Source of the DNA: Cyclina sinensis
Lineage: Eukaryota > Mollusca > Bivalvia > Venerida > Veneridae
NCBI GenBank assembly: GCA_012932295.1
Contig: JAAONU010000004.1
Location: 23,692,872-23,756,871 of the forward strand
Reading direction: 5' to 3'
Length of the DNA stretch: 64,000 nt
Shown: positions 20,474 to 32,274 of the stretch, in pieces
Layout of the letters: each line of letters opens with the position of its first letter
Position numbering within the stretch: the stretch's first letter is position 1
Notes under the pieces: generated by a model
What the model was told of the DNA's origin: nothing
Databases searched by the model: none
What the model saw: the letters and a program-made list of their open reading frames with translations, nothing else
Made by a program: the position numbers and the translations under genes

Positions 20474-20809
20474 TTACGCTGGAAACACGATGTGCAATTG
20501 ATTAGATGGATTTATTTCATTACATATAGATGCCAAGAATAAATCATATGAACATGGTAAACAGTAAACCAAAAGTAGTTTACCTGTTCCCCATCTATTA
20601 TATATAATTTATATGTAACTTTATTTCGTGATTATTGTATGAAAGCAGGTAATACAGATTCGATAACCTAACTCGTAAAAGACGAAATAACGAACTAAAG
20701 GTCATGCCTCATATCATACAGAAGTGACACAAAATTCATTTCTTAAATGGCATTTTAATCTGCGTAAGCGACACAAAAAGGGAGTCAGCAGACAACTCAA
20801 ATTTCAAAA

Positions 20810-21320
20810 ATGACACTTGTATCATGCTTAAAAAACTTGAAACCGTTTGTTAGAATGCAGTACAGCACGACAGGCAAATTGTTTTAAAAATATCTTTAAT
20901 ACTGTCAATCAAGATTCAAGAATTGCTTATAAAAGTCATAATTAGTTATACAGTTAATGAACATTTAAGTATAATTCAGCTTCAACAAATACTCGTTATC
21001 GGTTTCAACTACTCACATACAACCTATTTGAATGCAATACCTAACATTCAAACATTACGTGACTAATTTAAAACAAATCACAAGACCTTATTTAAACTGA
21101 ACATGTCTTGCCCCTGAAAAAAGGCTCATGTATATAAAGTCTAACTTGACAGTGCCTTTTAATTACATAATTTATTTGTATTTTATGGAACGGTAGCTAT
21201 AACGATACCATTGCCAAAAGATATCTTGAAAACCTTTTTGGGTTTGTGACTTTTTGTTCTTATATTCAGCAAAAAAATGAAGGATATGTACGCTTACTAT
21301 TAGCTTTATTCCTGTAGAAC
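20810..21320. other. Unique AT-rich stretch, no gene recognised
   Basis: Lies between the end of copy 2 and a small minisatellite. No ORF or repeat was identified. Confidence 0.5.
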
Positions 21321-21323
21321 TGT

Positions 21324-21382
21324 AATGTCAAGGTCTTACCAAAATGTTAAGGTATTACCAAAATGTCAAGGTATTGCCAAAT
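21324..21382. repeat. Three-unit 19-bp minisatellite
   Basis: Units AATGTCAAGGTCTTACCAA, AATGTTAAGGTATTACCAA and AATGTCAAGGTATTGCCAA follow each other without spacers. Confidence 0.85.
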
Positions 21383-21575
21383 CATTTACTTATTCCATCT
21401 ATTATTTTAAGGCCTCCTTGATTTTTAGGGATGAAATAAATTAGGAAGTATGTCTAAAAATAGGAAAGAAAAAATAAAACCTTTTCTCGAAAAATTCTAT
21501 AATGTGTCGTGAGTTTGCAAGACAACAGTAATAAGTCGCCAGACGAAAATGGTATAACTTAGTCAGAAAGTCAGT

Positions 21576-21650
21576 TAGTGCCCTCTGTTTTAATAATTCC
21601 TGCCACTTATGCACAATTATTTCAGTCGAAACTAAAAACTGGTAACAGCC
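21576..21650. repeat. ~80 bp direct repeat flanking copy 2 (right)
   Basis: Matches 15712-15790. Similarity to the start of copy 2 is lost after GGTAACAGC, so either a third unit was truncated here or this is only the duplicated breakpoint. Confidence 0.65.
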
Positions 21651-21659
21651 GTTTATCGA

Positions 21660-23190
21660 TTTTACGTCTGTAGAAGAACAAGTATGGGCAAATACTTCTG
21701 CTGATGGTTGCGTCTATGAGTTGTATCAGTTTTTCTCACTGACATGAGCAAAATATGAAGAGCACTCATATTTTGCTAACCGATATTGGTCCTACGTGCT
21801 AACCGCTAGGATCTCTACCCCTACTCTATACACTTTCCTGTTCACCACAAGTGATATTAACATTCCACATAACTGTTCAGATGAAATAGAACACAGATAT
21901 ACTTTCCTTGAACGTTCAAAGTCGATTTCAGTTTAAATGAAATCTAATATAAATTTTTCTGACAAAACGTGAGATGGCTTAACATATTGAATTGCCTGTA
22001 AAGTAAACACATTTCTACAGTAAAAGGCAAGAATCGAAGTGTAATTAAACACAGACAAAATAACTGTCTACAGGTTTCTCAAACCTCTTCTCGAAGTACT
22101 TATGTCGGCTCTTATAGATATTAGACGGCCTTAAATCCTGTGAACAAACCACAACTGAAAGAAAAATTAGGTAACTTAGAAATACAGCAATCAAATTTAT
22201 TTCCACAGCAAAGAGTTATTTGTTTCCCGTAGCCGTCTACTGATTACTCAGCAGTAAACTGTCTAACCAAAATAGCTTATAACCTTTTTAAATACGTTTC
22301 AAGGTAAACAAGAATTCTTTTAAGAAATTATAAAATATAATATAGCTTAATGCGATGATAATTTCACTTTGAATAAAAACTAGAAACATGAGCGTTTTAA
22401 CGAAAACAGTAATTGAGAATCAGAGTGACTTCAACACTAATCTTTAACAGCATCTTGTGGTTCAACTCTGTTTGGCCACTCTTCCACAAAAAAATATTTT
22501 AGAAAACGTTTTGTCACGGATGGCACTTGCCTGTTTATGTACAAAATAGTATATATTGGTATGTGATTTTAAAACAATTTTCACATATATTGATCACTAA
22601 GTTCACATTGTTTTACCAAATGATATTAAAACTCCCTACTTTAAATAGAAACTCGTTATTATTAACATCAGAGCTTTGGCTTTCACTTTTCTTCAAATAA
22701 CGCTCAAGTAAGGCACTTTAAAAAATAAAGGAGCTTGTCTAAACGGCTGTAGACCCTATTTATATCGACCGCAGAAAAGAAAATCAAAATAATAACAATC
22801 TAAGGCTTCAAATGCTTCTCTGCCAATGACCTAAGTTTGTCTACATAATAAGACACGTTGAAATGTGTCTTGAAATTCAAAAGATGATACTTGCAATTCC
22901 CTTTATTGTAATTGCTATATACAAATGCTGATTGTATTGAACTGTTTCATTTTTCTTTAGCATTTTAAGCGTTTTTGTTTGACAATTGATATTTTTCGAT
23001 TTTGATTAAAAATTTACATTTTTATGTTAAAATAAAATAAATTAAAATATATTTTGTCAAATGTATGATATTATAGTTTGTTGCAATTAAATATGAATAT
23101 GTTAAGGCAAAAGGTCTTCAAAAATGAGTGAGAAAGATTTCAAATCTCTTTTACTTCATTAAATGTACTACATAAATATGTTCGCTGATT
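21660..23190. other. AT-rich stretch without recognised features
   Basis: No ORF of coding character. A short segment at about 21660-21720 (GTATGGGCAAATACTTCTG) weakly resembles 2920-2965 and may be an old dispersed repeat. Confidence 0.4.
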
Positions 23191-23191
23191 T

Positions 23192-23435
23192 ATGCCTTGT
23201 CGTATATGTACGTTTTCGGGGCGTAACGATGAAAGGTCAAAAACATTACAAATGGTGACCCGTGTGCTCGCTTTTTCGACTTTTCGCACCAACGCAAAAG
23301 CGCAAAGACACCTGAGATCCATGGCAAAAACACGACACCTTTTAGGTATCGTGTTTTGCCTTCTATTTGTCGTGTCTTCGTGTTTTCGAGCTTTCACCTT
23401 TCTCTTCTAGAAAACGCGCTCATACGACATGGCAC
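23192..23435. mobile_element. TIR element (MITE), about 244 bp
   Basis: The left end ATGCCTTGTCGTATATGTAC plus GTTTTC and the reverse complement of the right end, GTGCCATGTCGTATGAGCGC plus GTTTTC, agree at about 21 of 26 positions. The interior is distinctly GC-richer and full of CGAAAAC/GTTTTCG and AACACGA words. The overlapping ORFs on both strands (72 and 85 codons) are compositional. No transposase is encoded, so it would be non-autonomous; the superfamily is not clear from the ends. Confidence 0.65.
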
Positions 23436-23786
23436 AAATCTGCGAGAGGTTAGCAAAAAGGGAAAAGAAAAGGTTAAACATAAATCATACTGTCTTAACA
23501 TAACAATATTGAATTCTTTTGTTTAGTTAAGTCTACCTATAATCTTTAGTGGTTCACCGTCCTAAGAGATCCAATTGAGAGCTTACTGTGTAACATTATT
23601 CTACGGTGTTGTATTGATCTGACCAATGAGCAGGAAAATTGCAGACACTTCTGAATTAATAAGAAAAATAGTCACTTCAGCATCTCCTCACGAAAGCAGG
23701 AAAGCATTTCAATTGTTTGATTTTTTTTCAATAAGAGTAGGAAAATGTTAACACGTATTCATGTTTTAATAAGTTAACGGATCAGG

Positions 23787-23884
23787 CAAATAATGTTAAC
23801 AAATATGGATCTGCCTACTGATAAAAGTTTGTTTTCAAATAATGTTAACAAATATGGATTTGCCTACTGATAAAAGTTTGTTTT
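23787..23884. repeat. Two-unit 49-bp tandem duplication
   Basis: CAAATAATGTTAACAAATAT... GATAAAAGTTTGTTTT occurs twice back to back with a single C/T difference (GGATCTGCC versus GGATTTGCC), so this is a recent slippage-type duplication. Confidence 0.9.
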
Positions 23885-24730
23885 GTGTCATATATGATTA
23901 TAACACTTATTGTTGCAAGAATTAGTGCAGAAAGGTGCATGCATTTTTTCCAATTCGCTCCTTACTGATCACTGTATTATTCAAAAAAGTAACCTAAACA
24001 GGAAGCTTTTTATAAATAAATTGAAAAAAATCCGTTTAAGTTATTAAAACATCAACTGGGTAAATGCACTAGATTTAATTTATTTTGTAGCCACTATAAT
24101 CTGTGTTATGAATGTTTACGTGGCACCTTTAGCAATTAAAAAAAAAACAAAAAAAAAACGTTTCCACACAGAGTCCCATTGTATACTGTTTCAAACTATC
24201 CAGTATTTTGTTGTGATACAACAAATAAACCTGCTTTATGAGAACATGGAAAGTTATCAAGCCTGTAATGATATCGAAGACTTAGTGATTTTATAGGTTT
24301 CATTGAGTAATGAAACCTCTTAAAGAAGCATTATTGACAGATCCAGAACATTTTAGGATCTCAATGAGACGAGCCTAGATCCTGTTTACGAACCCAGTAT
24401 GAACAGAATAAGATTGTTTTTGGAAATCAACACAAATATTATTTTTAAGACAAACGTTTATCTATACTTTTTTTCATCCTATTTAAGAAACGTAACTGTT
24501 AAGGACCCCTAAGTAACTGTAGCGCTTAGCAGGGTGTCGAACGTAATTTAGTTCGACAAAATTTTAAGCGTGGCAAAAAGGTTCGGTAGAGTAAATGGTG
24601 GGAAAAAACTAGAACCATCACTAAAGGTAATTTATACCCCCACATATTGTGTGCTTGATACTGGAACTGGAAAGCTTAGAATCAATGACATAAAGTGACA
24701 TAAGAAACATGGAAATATGTATATATTTTA
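23885..24730. other. No gene recognised
   Basis: Contains two A-rich runs with single C interruptions (about 24138-24160) and otherwise unique AT-rich DNA. Confidence 0.4.
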
Positions 24731-24765
24731 TATTTAATAATATTGTATATAGAGAAAACAATCAC

Positions 24766-24922
24766 CGGTAGACCATTGAACTGTATATTTTCTAGTAGAA
24801 CCAGCTGATGCTTTAGCTGATCTCTTCCGGAATAAGACATCTAGAGCATTCACGAGCTTTACTTTACGATCATCATCAAATTTTACAAGTACATATTTGG
24901 GCTTGAATGCATCCTTATCCAT
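24766..24922 (-). CDS. Candidate first coding exon, uncharacterised protein with a Tudor/BEN-like N-terminus (weak)
   Basis: On the minus strand the acceptor-like GGGATTTATTTCCAG is followed immediately by ATG. The frame reads MDKDAFKPKYVLVKFDDDRK, then VKLVNALDVLFRKRSAKASA, then GSTRKYTVQWSTGD. Composition is strongly protein-like: alternating hydrophobic strand YVLVKF, acidic turn, basic patch, second strand YTVQW. A strand pair of the form YVLVKFDD...VKLVN...YTVQWS is reminiscent, from memory, of chromatin-reader-like N-terminal modules seen in mollusc BEN-domain proteins; this is not verified. The frame runs on to a stop at 24734, but the last residues (FLYIQYY) look intronic, so I place a tentative donor at TACCG/GTGATT, which is weak. 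It abuts a tandem repeat (24966-25610). No next exon was found; it may be a retained fragment. Confidence 0.5.
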
Positions 24923-24965
24923 CTGGAAATAAATCCCTGACTGTTCCTTTAACTCATGAGGTATC

Positions 24966-25610
24966 ATCCAGAAACTGTATTTCTATACTTAGTTAAAATG
25001 AACAGTGACCTTGATCCAACTGGCCCAATTTTCAATCCAAAGCGTCGTCTTTATAGAAACTAACTTTTAAGAAAGTTTCATCACAATATCTCATTCGTAA
25101 CTCAAGTTATTGAGCAGAAATCTATTTTCATTTTTAGTAACAGTGACCTTGACATTGACCTCAGCAGCCCCAAAGTCGAACTTGACCTGTATTTATGATG
25201 TTACACCTGTGAACCAAAAATGGTTTAAATCTGTCAAGTCTTTCATGAGTTATTATCCGGAAACCAGTTTTTTCTATTTTTAGTTTAAGTGAACAGTGAC
25301 CTTGACCCAACTGACAAAATTTTCAATCCCAAGCGTCGTCTTCATAGAAGCTACCTTTACAGCAAATTTTATCACAATATCTCATTCGTAACTCAAGTTA
25401 TTGAGCAGAAATCATTTATTTTTTATTTTAGTAACAGTGACATTGACCTTGGCCCCACCAGCCTCAATATCGAACTTGATCTGTATCTTATGATGTTACA
25501 CCTGTGTACCACAAAATTGTTTAAATCTGTCTAGCCTTTAATGAGTTATCGTCCGGGAACCATGACGGACGGACCGACCGACCAACAAGCTCACTCTTTT
25601 ATACCCCATC
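24966..25610. repeat. Two-unit tandem repeat (unit about 290 bp) with GGACGGACCGACC end
   Basis: The segment TGAACAGTGACCTTGA...GAGTTATTATCCGGAAACC (24999-25260) is repeated at 25290-25555 with roughly 85% identity by eye. Each unit contains two related halves (GTGACCTTGA...). The array ends with CATGACGGACGGACCGACCGACC, the same punctuation as the arrays at 13440-13500 and 51415-51450. The 81-codon ORF across unit 2 is not preserved in unit 1 and is not a gene. Confidence 0.85.
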
Positions 25611-25620
25611 AATCTTTGTT

Positions 25621-25623
25621 TAT

Positions 25624-25654
<31 letters not shown>

Positions 25655-25656
25655 GT
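25621..25656. repeat. (TG)n followed by an 18-base poly-G run
   Basis: About eight TG units pass directly into a run of about 18 G. Long G runs may form quadruplexes and are prone to length errors in assemblies. Confidence 0.85.
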
Positions 25657-25659
25657 ATA

Positions 25660-26340
25660 ATGAAAGCGAAAGTAGGTAAATGACCGTTTTTGTCTTAATA
25701 CTTTACATTATCGCTACTGTGCATTCGAAACACCACATGCATAAGGTGAAGCACCTGTCCCTGTGCCTGACTAAACAAATGAAAACAAGAAATTCAACAG
25801 GAAAAGAAAGTAATTAAATGTATAAACGGTTACGAATGTGAACAACTTGTTGAAATGTTTTTAAAAACGTTAACTTTCCCCGAATTCTTTTACATTTATT
25901 CCTCTTTTTTTAAAATGGAGATGCTGGATTCAAGCAAACAAGTCATATTTACAAGTGGTTGAGCAACAGAATCTTCGTGTTTTCAAACCCTACGAATGAT
26001 GATTTCATAAAGTTAATGTACTCATAAAATTTGGCTCGCGCATATAACCGTTTTGGTTTGGTTTGGCTTGTTTGGGATTAACATCGACTTCAACATCTCT
26101 CTCTCTTCATCTCTCTCTCTCTCTCTTCCTTATCGGTATATCGGGAATTTTGTGTAGGTGATCTGGACTGTCAGTCTACCTTACCAGTGTTCCATGATAT
26201 CTAACCTGTAATAAGCAATTTCTCCACAAGTGGCTGACTATTTATCCAACACGATTTGCTCTGAATCAGTGGTGAAAGAGGAATGAACATGAGACACAAT
26301 GTCCGAGATAAATTGTATAACCGAATATAATGTAATTACA
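25660..26340. other. AT-rich stretch with a CT microsatellite
   Basis: An imperfect (CT)n tract lies at about 26096-26130. Nothing else was recognised. Confidence 0.5.
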
Positions 26341-26354
26341 AATGGTATACACTC

Positions 26355-26520
26355 GTAGGAACGATGGTCTAGTTGTAACGCGTTTGTGTTCAAACCGGGG
26401 ATGCAGGTTCGATTTATGCTTGTGCTGATTTTCGGTGTGTCCCTTTCAACATAGTACTGGTTTATTACCCAGAAAGTTGGAGAATTCTATATCGAGGCTT
26501 TACACATTGCCCTTTAAATA
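26355..26520 (+). mobile_element. tRNA-derived SINE fragment
   Basis: An A-box-like GATGGTCTAGTTG (26364) and a B box GGTTCGATT (26406) sit about 35 bases apart as in tRNA genes, followed by a body with TTCGGTGTGTCCCTTTCAACA. The intervening anticodon arm does not fold, so it is not a tRNA gene. The 3' end is not defined. Confidence 0.5.
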
Positions 26521-29500
26521 ACTCCTCTGGGAATCTATTTCATTTTGTAAAATTGAACTAAGGATATCATGGACCTCTAGGAATTGTATTTCTATCTAAA
26601 TGGAGGAGCTTACCTGTATGCATACATACTGGGCACACTTAACACCAGAGACGTAATTTTATTTGGGGGTTTAACTAGACGGCGGTCTACTAAATTGAAG
26701 AATAATAAAGCTGAACCTTATGTATAGGCTATGTTAATAAAATTTCTGAAAGGAAGACTATCCGTGTAATTACCTCATTTATGTCATAATTGACGTCACC
26801 GGTAATAAATGTATGTCACCTCGTACTTTATCTTACTGTTGAACTTTTAATTACAAAGACCTCTAGTCCCTTGAGATTAATGATCTCCAAATGCAAATTT
26901 CTCAGAAAAAAAAATACAGATGAACTCAATGCTAATGCACTTGAGAAGTGTGACGTTATCCGTTTCTGGTCACGAAAAAGACACTATCAAACACTATCTG
27001 TTATACTCTATACCTTTTTTGTATGTGTTTAATTATTCATAAAACTGAGTAGAAATGTTTCAAATATTACCATACTTTTCACTGTTTTGTGACCTAGAAT
27101 ACGCTACTTACGACTACATAAGTTTGTATTTAACGTGTATATTCATTATGAGATCTTTTTGTTTTTCATACTGAAAGTCGTGATAAAGTATTTGTTAAGT
27201 ATAGTAAATAATACTTTAAAAAAGCCTTGAAAATAACGTCTTAATGTACATAAAACGCACATTGCCTTTAGAACAGGTTGTGTAATAAGGCCATTTGATA
27301 GGCCTTGTAGCATTGCTGCTCAAATAACTACGATTTATACACTGAGAGGCCCTTGAACACACTACATTTTTTCTCCTTCAGTTGGTGATTCTGATTAAAA
27401 GTCTTCCATATTCTCTTCAGCAAGCACAAATAAAAGTAGACGGACAGCTCCTTATGAGTCAAATTAATGCCAAAAACATTTGTGCGAAGCTATTTCAAGA
27501 TCCCAAAAAAGCCACACAGATATAAGGACTGGAAGTATTCTATAATATTATGTATCATTTTCACCCCCCCCCCCCTCAAAAAATAAGAAACTCTGACTAA
27601 TTGAACAGACAGCGTTTGTGGCAAATTAATTCAAACCAAACAACATATAGCCGATAAGACAGAAGACACAGTTTGTGCATACGAGCTGACGAAAAGACAG
27701 TCAGTGGCAGTATCAATTGAAATACTTAAGTATTCAAGGACAAATATATCAACTATACTTTATTTAACAAGACGATAAAAAAAACCTTAAGATTATACTT
27801 TTATCATGTAATTATTACTCTGAATAAAAATTATATATATTTAGTCGGTTATTCTTGCGTACACAGTCTGTATCGAATATACCGCTATGAAAGTAACCTG
27901 TTATTACTAATAAATCAAAAAAGATGTTGATGATGCCGATTGCGTGACTTCAGAAACTACAGTATTAAGTCTTCTCAGCGAATAGGAGTTTTTTTAACGA
28001 TTCTTGTTCACTTTTCATTCAGCTCGAAATTAACCTGACCTGAAATGAACTTTATATGCTTGTATATAGGGCAAATGTTACTCGTCAGAAGTTTGTTTAG
28101 TTTTCCCCTGAACTTGTTGAATATACGTTTATATAATATATTGACACAAGACATGGGAATTTCAACAAATTAATATGTTTGCACACGTCCCACTATTACT
28201 TAGAGAGTATTTTTTAAACTTCACAAATTTAAAGTATATTAAAATAAAAGTAAAAGAAATTCTAAATTTAGTTTGATACCACTTTACTGAGGCTTCAATA
28301 ATTGTCTACCGTTCATTGATCCTCTGAATAAAATTTATTGGGCAATATCATTATACGGAATGTCGTAATAACATCTTGATAGACTCTCTCCTTTAAATCC
28401 TAAAACCCTAAAAACAACATAAATTACAAATAAAGTGAAATGAATAGCAAAGATTTATTGTTCAGATAGTGTGATTATCTTCTCGAAATAGGGTTCTGTT
28501 GTGAAGTCGCTACCTGTTTTGTGGAACTGTTCATTTCTTTACTTTTTGCGTATTATAGAATTTGAAAATACTACTCGAGAGGCATGACTCTCTTGTCCAG
28601 TAAGAGTGCAGCCTGTTGAAAGTTTTTTATCAGCTACAAAACTAAATATTATCCTTCAATGCATTTCAATACAAATTTATTTGAACTGTGCTTTTACGTT
28701 TGTATATTTATTTTGATACACATTTCAGTGATTACATATTTATCTGAGCAATCTGCAATTCGTTTATTTAGAATGCACAATAAGTAATTTGAATGCAAAG
28801 CCAATGTCTGCGTTCTTTATCGAGAAAGTTCAATGGCTTTTCATCATAGAGAACCGTGTAACAATATTTTTAAGAAAACCATCACGTTTTCATATGTCAT
28901 CTTAAGCTTTTAGGTCAATTAGAGTAAATATCGTTTTAGTATACTTTTGATACTATTGTTATAAGGATATCAATTTAAAACCACAGTATACTTGATAATA
29001 GACGCTGTATTAGAATTTAGATTACCTTCAATGCAATCTTAAAAAGGAAGATAAGAAACAAAAACATTTTAGATGGCTTCAGAAAAATCTTTTCTTGCAC
29101 AAAAACTGTGTCAAATGTGTGACCGTATAAAATATAAACCGATCTTATAAAATGATTGTATGATAATTTATTTAGTCACCTTATTTGACTTACAGGCAGT
29201 ACTTCTAAATTCGTGTTAGTTTGCGTCAGGAACCGTAGGTACCATATCACGGTCCATTAATTTTGGTTTGTGCTCCACCGTGCTTTCTTATAAATAACAT
29301 GATCTGTGATGTCACTATCTGACATTAAAGTATCCTCGTAGCAACCGAAACGAGTTCACATTTCCTGTAAACTTTCATTAAGCTTGAGTAAAAAAAATAG
29401 ATTGTTCTTGTGTTCAGTAAAACTTAAGGTTTGTCATATTCAATATGTCACATCAACAAGCCACACACAAAATGGGTTTTACCGTTATGGTAGGCTTATT

Positions 29501-31150
29501 AATACCGACTACAATACTGAAAACAGGCCCGTACAAAACGAGCACAAACAATCGTTCAATATAAAGTGTCAGAGATTCGGATAAACCGGATATACAACCT
29601 GTCGTCAGTTCAAATAAATCATTGAACAATGAAATTGCAGTAATTCATTATCTGATAGATCATATAATAAAATGCCTTATGGTTACTTAACATAAAAACA
29701 ACTTTTGTCTTGTTATAAATTTTTTTTTTAATTTAAGGCTAGTTTTTCTTTGAGCGATCTGATCTTTTTCTTTATACAATATTTCAGCTTCGCTTGCTTG
29801 GGTTCTTCCTTGTAGTACAGTGTAAATGAAAACAGTTCCCTTACTTGCAGGTACCTGCGTTTAAAATATTAAGTTGATGGCAGTGTGTTCTCTTTATTTA
29901 ATAGTTGTAACGGAAACACAGTGTTAATGTCTAAGAGGAATGTGGTTTATTCTAAACAGTACAAGAATAAAAACTGCGTACAGATGATTGTGTTATAACT
30001 TACGTAAAATGATTTATCATAAGTAATAAGCAATTAAAATGCATCTGATACATGTTGTTCTTACGACATGCGGCGAATCCATTAGAATTCTGATTTACAG
30101 TAGAGCATCCAGTACACAATAAAGGTTTAATTTATAATGAGATATATACTAACAAATAGTCTCAAAGGACAACACTCGATATGATTAAGATGTCGTGAAC
30201 GGTTTTACGGCATTTCAGTCAGTAAAAGGCAACGGCTCTTAGCAGAAATACCAAAAGAGCTATCAAAGATTAACATAAAGTTAAGACAGATTTTAGAATA
30301 GAAATTATATGCAGCCTATTTAAATATGCTTTAAACAGTTTGCCACTTGAAAAAAAGGATATTCTTGATTTGGTTTAATACAACACAACAACCTCAAAAG
30401 TACAAAACAGCATAAACTATATATAACTGAGTAACAACTACTGAAATATTACATTTTTTTTTCTTTTATATAACATTACAAAAAAGCAAAGCAATTCTCT
30501 TTTTTTTCGTGCAAACGAAATGTTACTTGGTATATCAACCAAATCTCATTTCGTAATTATGAAAAAAAACTGTTTTAAGAAAAAACTGTGTCAAATAACA
30601 CTTAAAAGGCTCTTGAAATTAATATTATCTTAAAAACATCATGCCTGAAATAGCATAGTTACGTATAAATGGAAGCATTCAGTTGACTTATTAAACTTTT
30701 GATATATTTTTGTCTACTAAGTAAATTTACCCTTTCTAACAGTTTTTTTTTTCTAACGGATATTTCTGACAATTTTGTTTGAAAACATAAAACAATCGTT
30801 TAAACATACTACAAATAAAAGTTTGACAATGCAACTGGATAAAACATGCTTGCAGTTAGTTTCTTTATATCATCTCTTATTTCTTACTCTACGCACATTC
30901 ACAATGATGTTGTTTGTGTACATTTTGTAACCAAGACGATGTACAATGTACAAATCTTTATAAACGTTCTGTTCTCTTCTATTCTGTTCTTATTTACTCC
31001 ATTAAGCTGTATAATTATTGATTTGAGAGAAAAGAGGGTTTTAGTTTCATCAATACTTTTCACAGAAAAAAAGAGCAATTAACTATTATATTACGAAAGT
31101 GCTTGAAAGAATTAATTTTTACAGTATCAACTGACTCAATTTTCTTTCAG
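26521..31150. other. 4.6 kb without a recognised gene
   Basis: AT-rich, with short chance ORFs only. A poly-C run of about 12 bases lies at 27565-27576. Weak similarity between 8335-8365 and 30078-30108 (TTGATTTACAACAGAGTA versus CTGATTTACAGTAGAGCA) is too short to interpret. No convincing splice-bounded frame was found on either strand. Confidence 0.45.
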
Positions 31151-31253
31151 AAAAAAAAGGTTGTTGCCTGTGTAATAAAAAAAACATTAAACATGATTGT
31201 CAATAATTTTACTGAAATAAGATTGAATACCGCTTGGTTCATACTACTGACAG
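31151..31253 (+). CDS. Candidate first coding exon A with signal peptide, phase 1
   Basis: A strong acceptor (ACTCAATTTTCTTTCAG) precedes 42 bases of presumed 5' UTR, then ATG at 31193. The frame reads MIVNNFTEIRLNTAWFILLT and ends one base into the next codon at a near-consensus donor (ACAG/GTAAGGTTA). The hydrophobic end (TAWFILLTG) resembles the core of a short signal peptide or anchor. Introns in phase 1 close to the signal cleavage site are common in secreted and cell-surface animal proteins. The protein cannot be identified from 20 residues. A second candidate of the same architecture lies 1.8 kb downstream (32954-33073), so these may be alternative first exons or first exons of neighbouring paralogues. 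Chance remains possible in AT-rich DNA. Confidence 0.4.
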
Positions 31254-32270
31254 GTAAGGTTAATTCAAATCAATTATAAGAACGATTCATATTTCTGATG
31301 TTTTGCGTGATAAATTCTTGTTACATGTATATGCTTACTGCGTTTCTTAAAAAATGGCATGCAACATTAAACTGCCTAAAACAGCTTTTTTTTTAAATTT
31401 TATTATTACTTTATAGAGTATTTTTTCTTAAAAACAGACATATTAAAATGCCTAATTATGAGTATGGTTTATTCGTGAACAGTTTTTGTTAAGTTTAAGG
31501 ACGGTACAGAATAATGTAAATATAAAAATGACTTCCATATCGATCTTTCTCTCTAATGAAAACAATAAATATAACAAAGCCATGCACTTACCTGTCATGT
31601 TGTATAAAAAAAAATCCTTTTCTTGCAAAAAAAACTGTCTTAAAACTTTATATTTCTGTAAGCCATACGTTAACTTAGCAGGTTTTTTTGTAGTCAAATG
31701 AAAGAAACTCTTGCACTCCCCTATGTCAGTATGCATTTATTATCTGAATTTTATGCGGTATGCGACTACTCAACTTAGTAGAATACATGATTACCACAGC
31801 AACGCCAGTACAAAATACTACACAATGAAAATGAAAAAAACGTGATACTGACTAGCAGAATAACAACGAAAGATGACAATAGACGGTGAAATGTCGTGAC
31901 TGACATATTTTCAATCCAATTGATAAAAGACAATAACAATTACCACTCCAGCTATCAAATGATTTCTTCATACTTTCTTCATTCGCACGACAAACTCAGA
32001 ATTGTTCATCTAGGTGTAGTCACTTTGTGTGTTTTTAATGTGTGTTTACAATCCATTAGTTAATATATGCATCATAATTGTAGTTTTATATTTACTACTG
32101 AAACAAAACTTGTCTGTCCGAAAAAGTATGTACTTATTCTCCCAGAAATTTGTCAAAAGAACACTGTAAGCTTGAACTAAGTGTTATCATAGTTTCTGTA
32201 TTAATTTTGATAACCGTTATTATATAATTATTACATAATAATATTTATTAATTTCCATATGCAGTGATAC
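31254..32270. other. No further exon identified
   Basis: A minus-strand donor-like CATGACAG/GTAAGTGC at about 31583-31592 has no convincing coding sequence upstream of it (a T-rich run). The ORFs on both strands at 31452-31736 are low in complexity. Confidence 0.4.
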
Positions 32271-32274
32271 ACTT

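Larger units (their letters stand above)
15830..20800. repeat. Copy 2 of the ~5 kb tandem segmental duplication
   Basis: Aligns colinearly with 9540-14480 (anchors given there). It differs by a 287 bp hAT-like insertion (16783-17069), a TA microsatellite (about 19012-19037) and numerous small indels. It lacks the 13380-13540 insertion. Its minus strand retains the best version of the small conserved ORF (20297-20473) and of the two-exon 3' end (16089-16300). Confidence 0.85.

Noticed and set aside
23140..23410. 72- and 85-codon ORFs on opposite strands with R/C-rich content
   Set aside because: Both fall within the TIR element 23192-23435 and reflect its GC-rich composition.
31575..31620. 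Minus-strand donor CATGACAG/GTAAGTGC as the end of an exon
   Set aside because: The sequence upstream of the donor on that strand is a T-rich run with no credible acceptor-exon combination.
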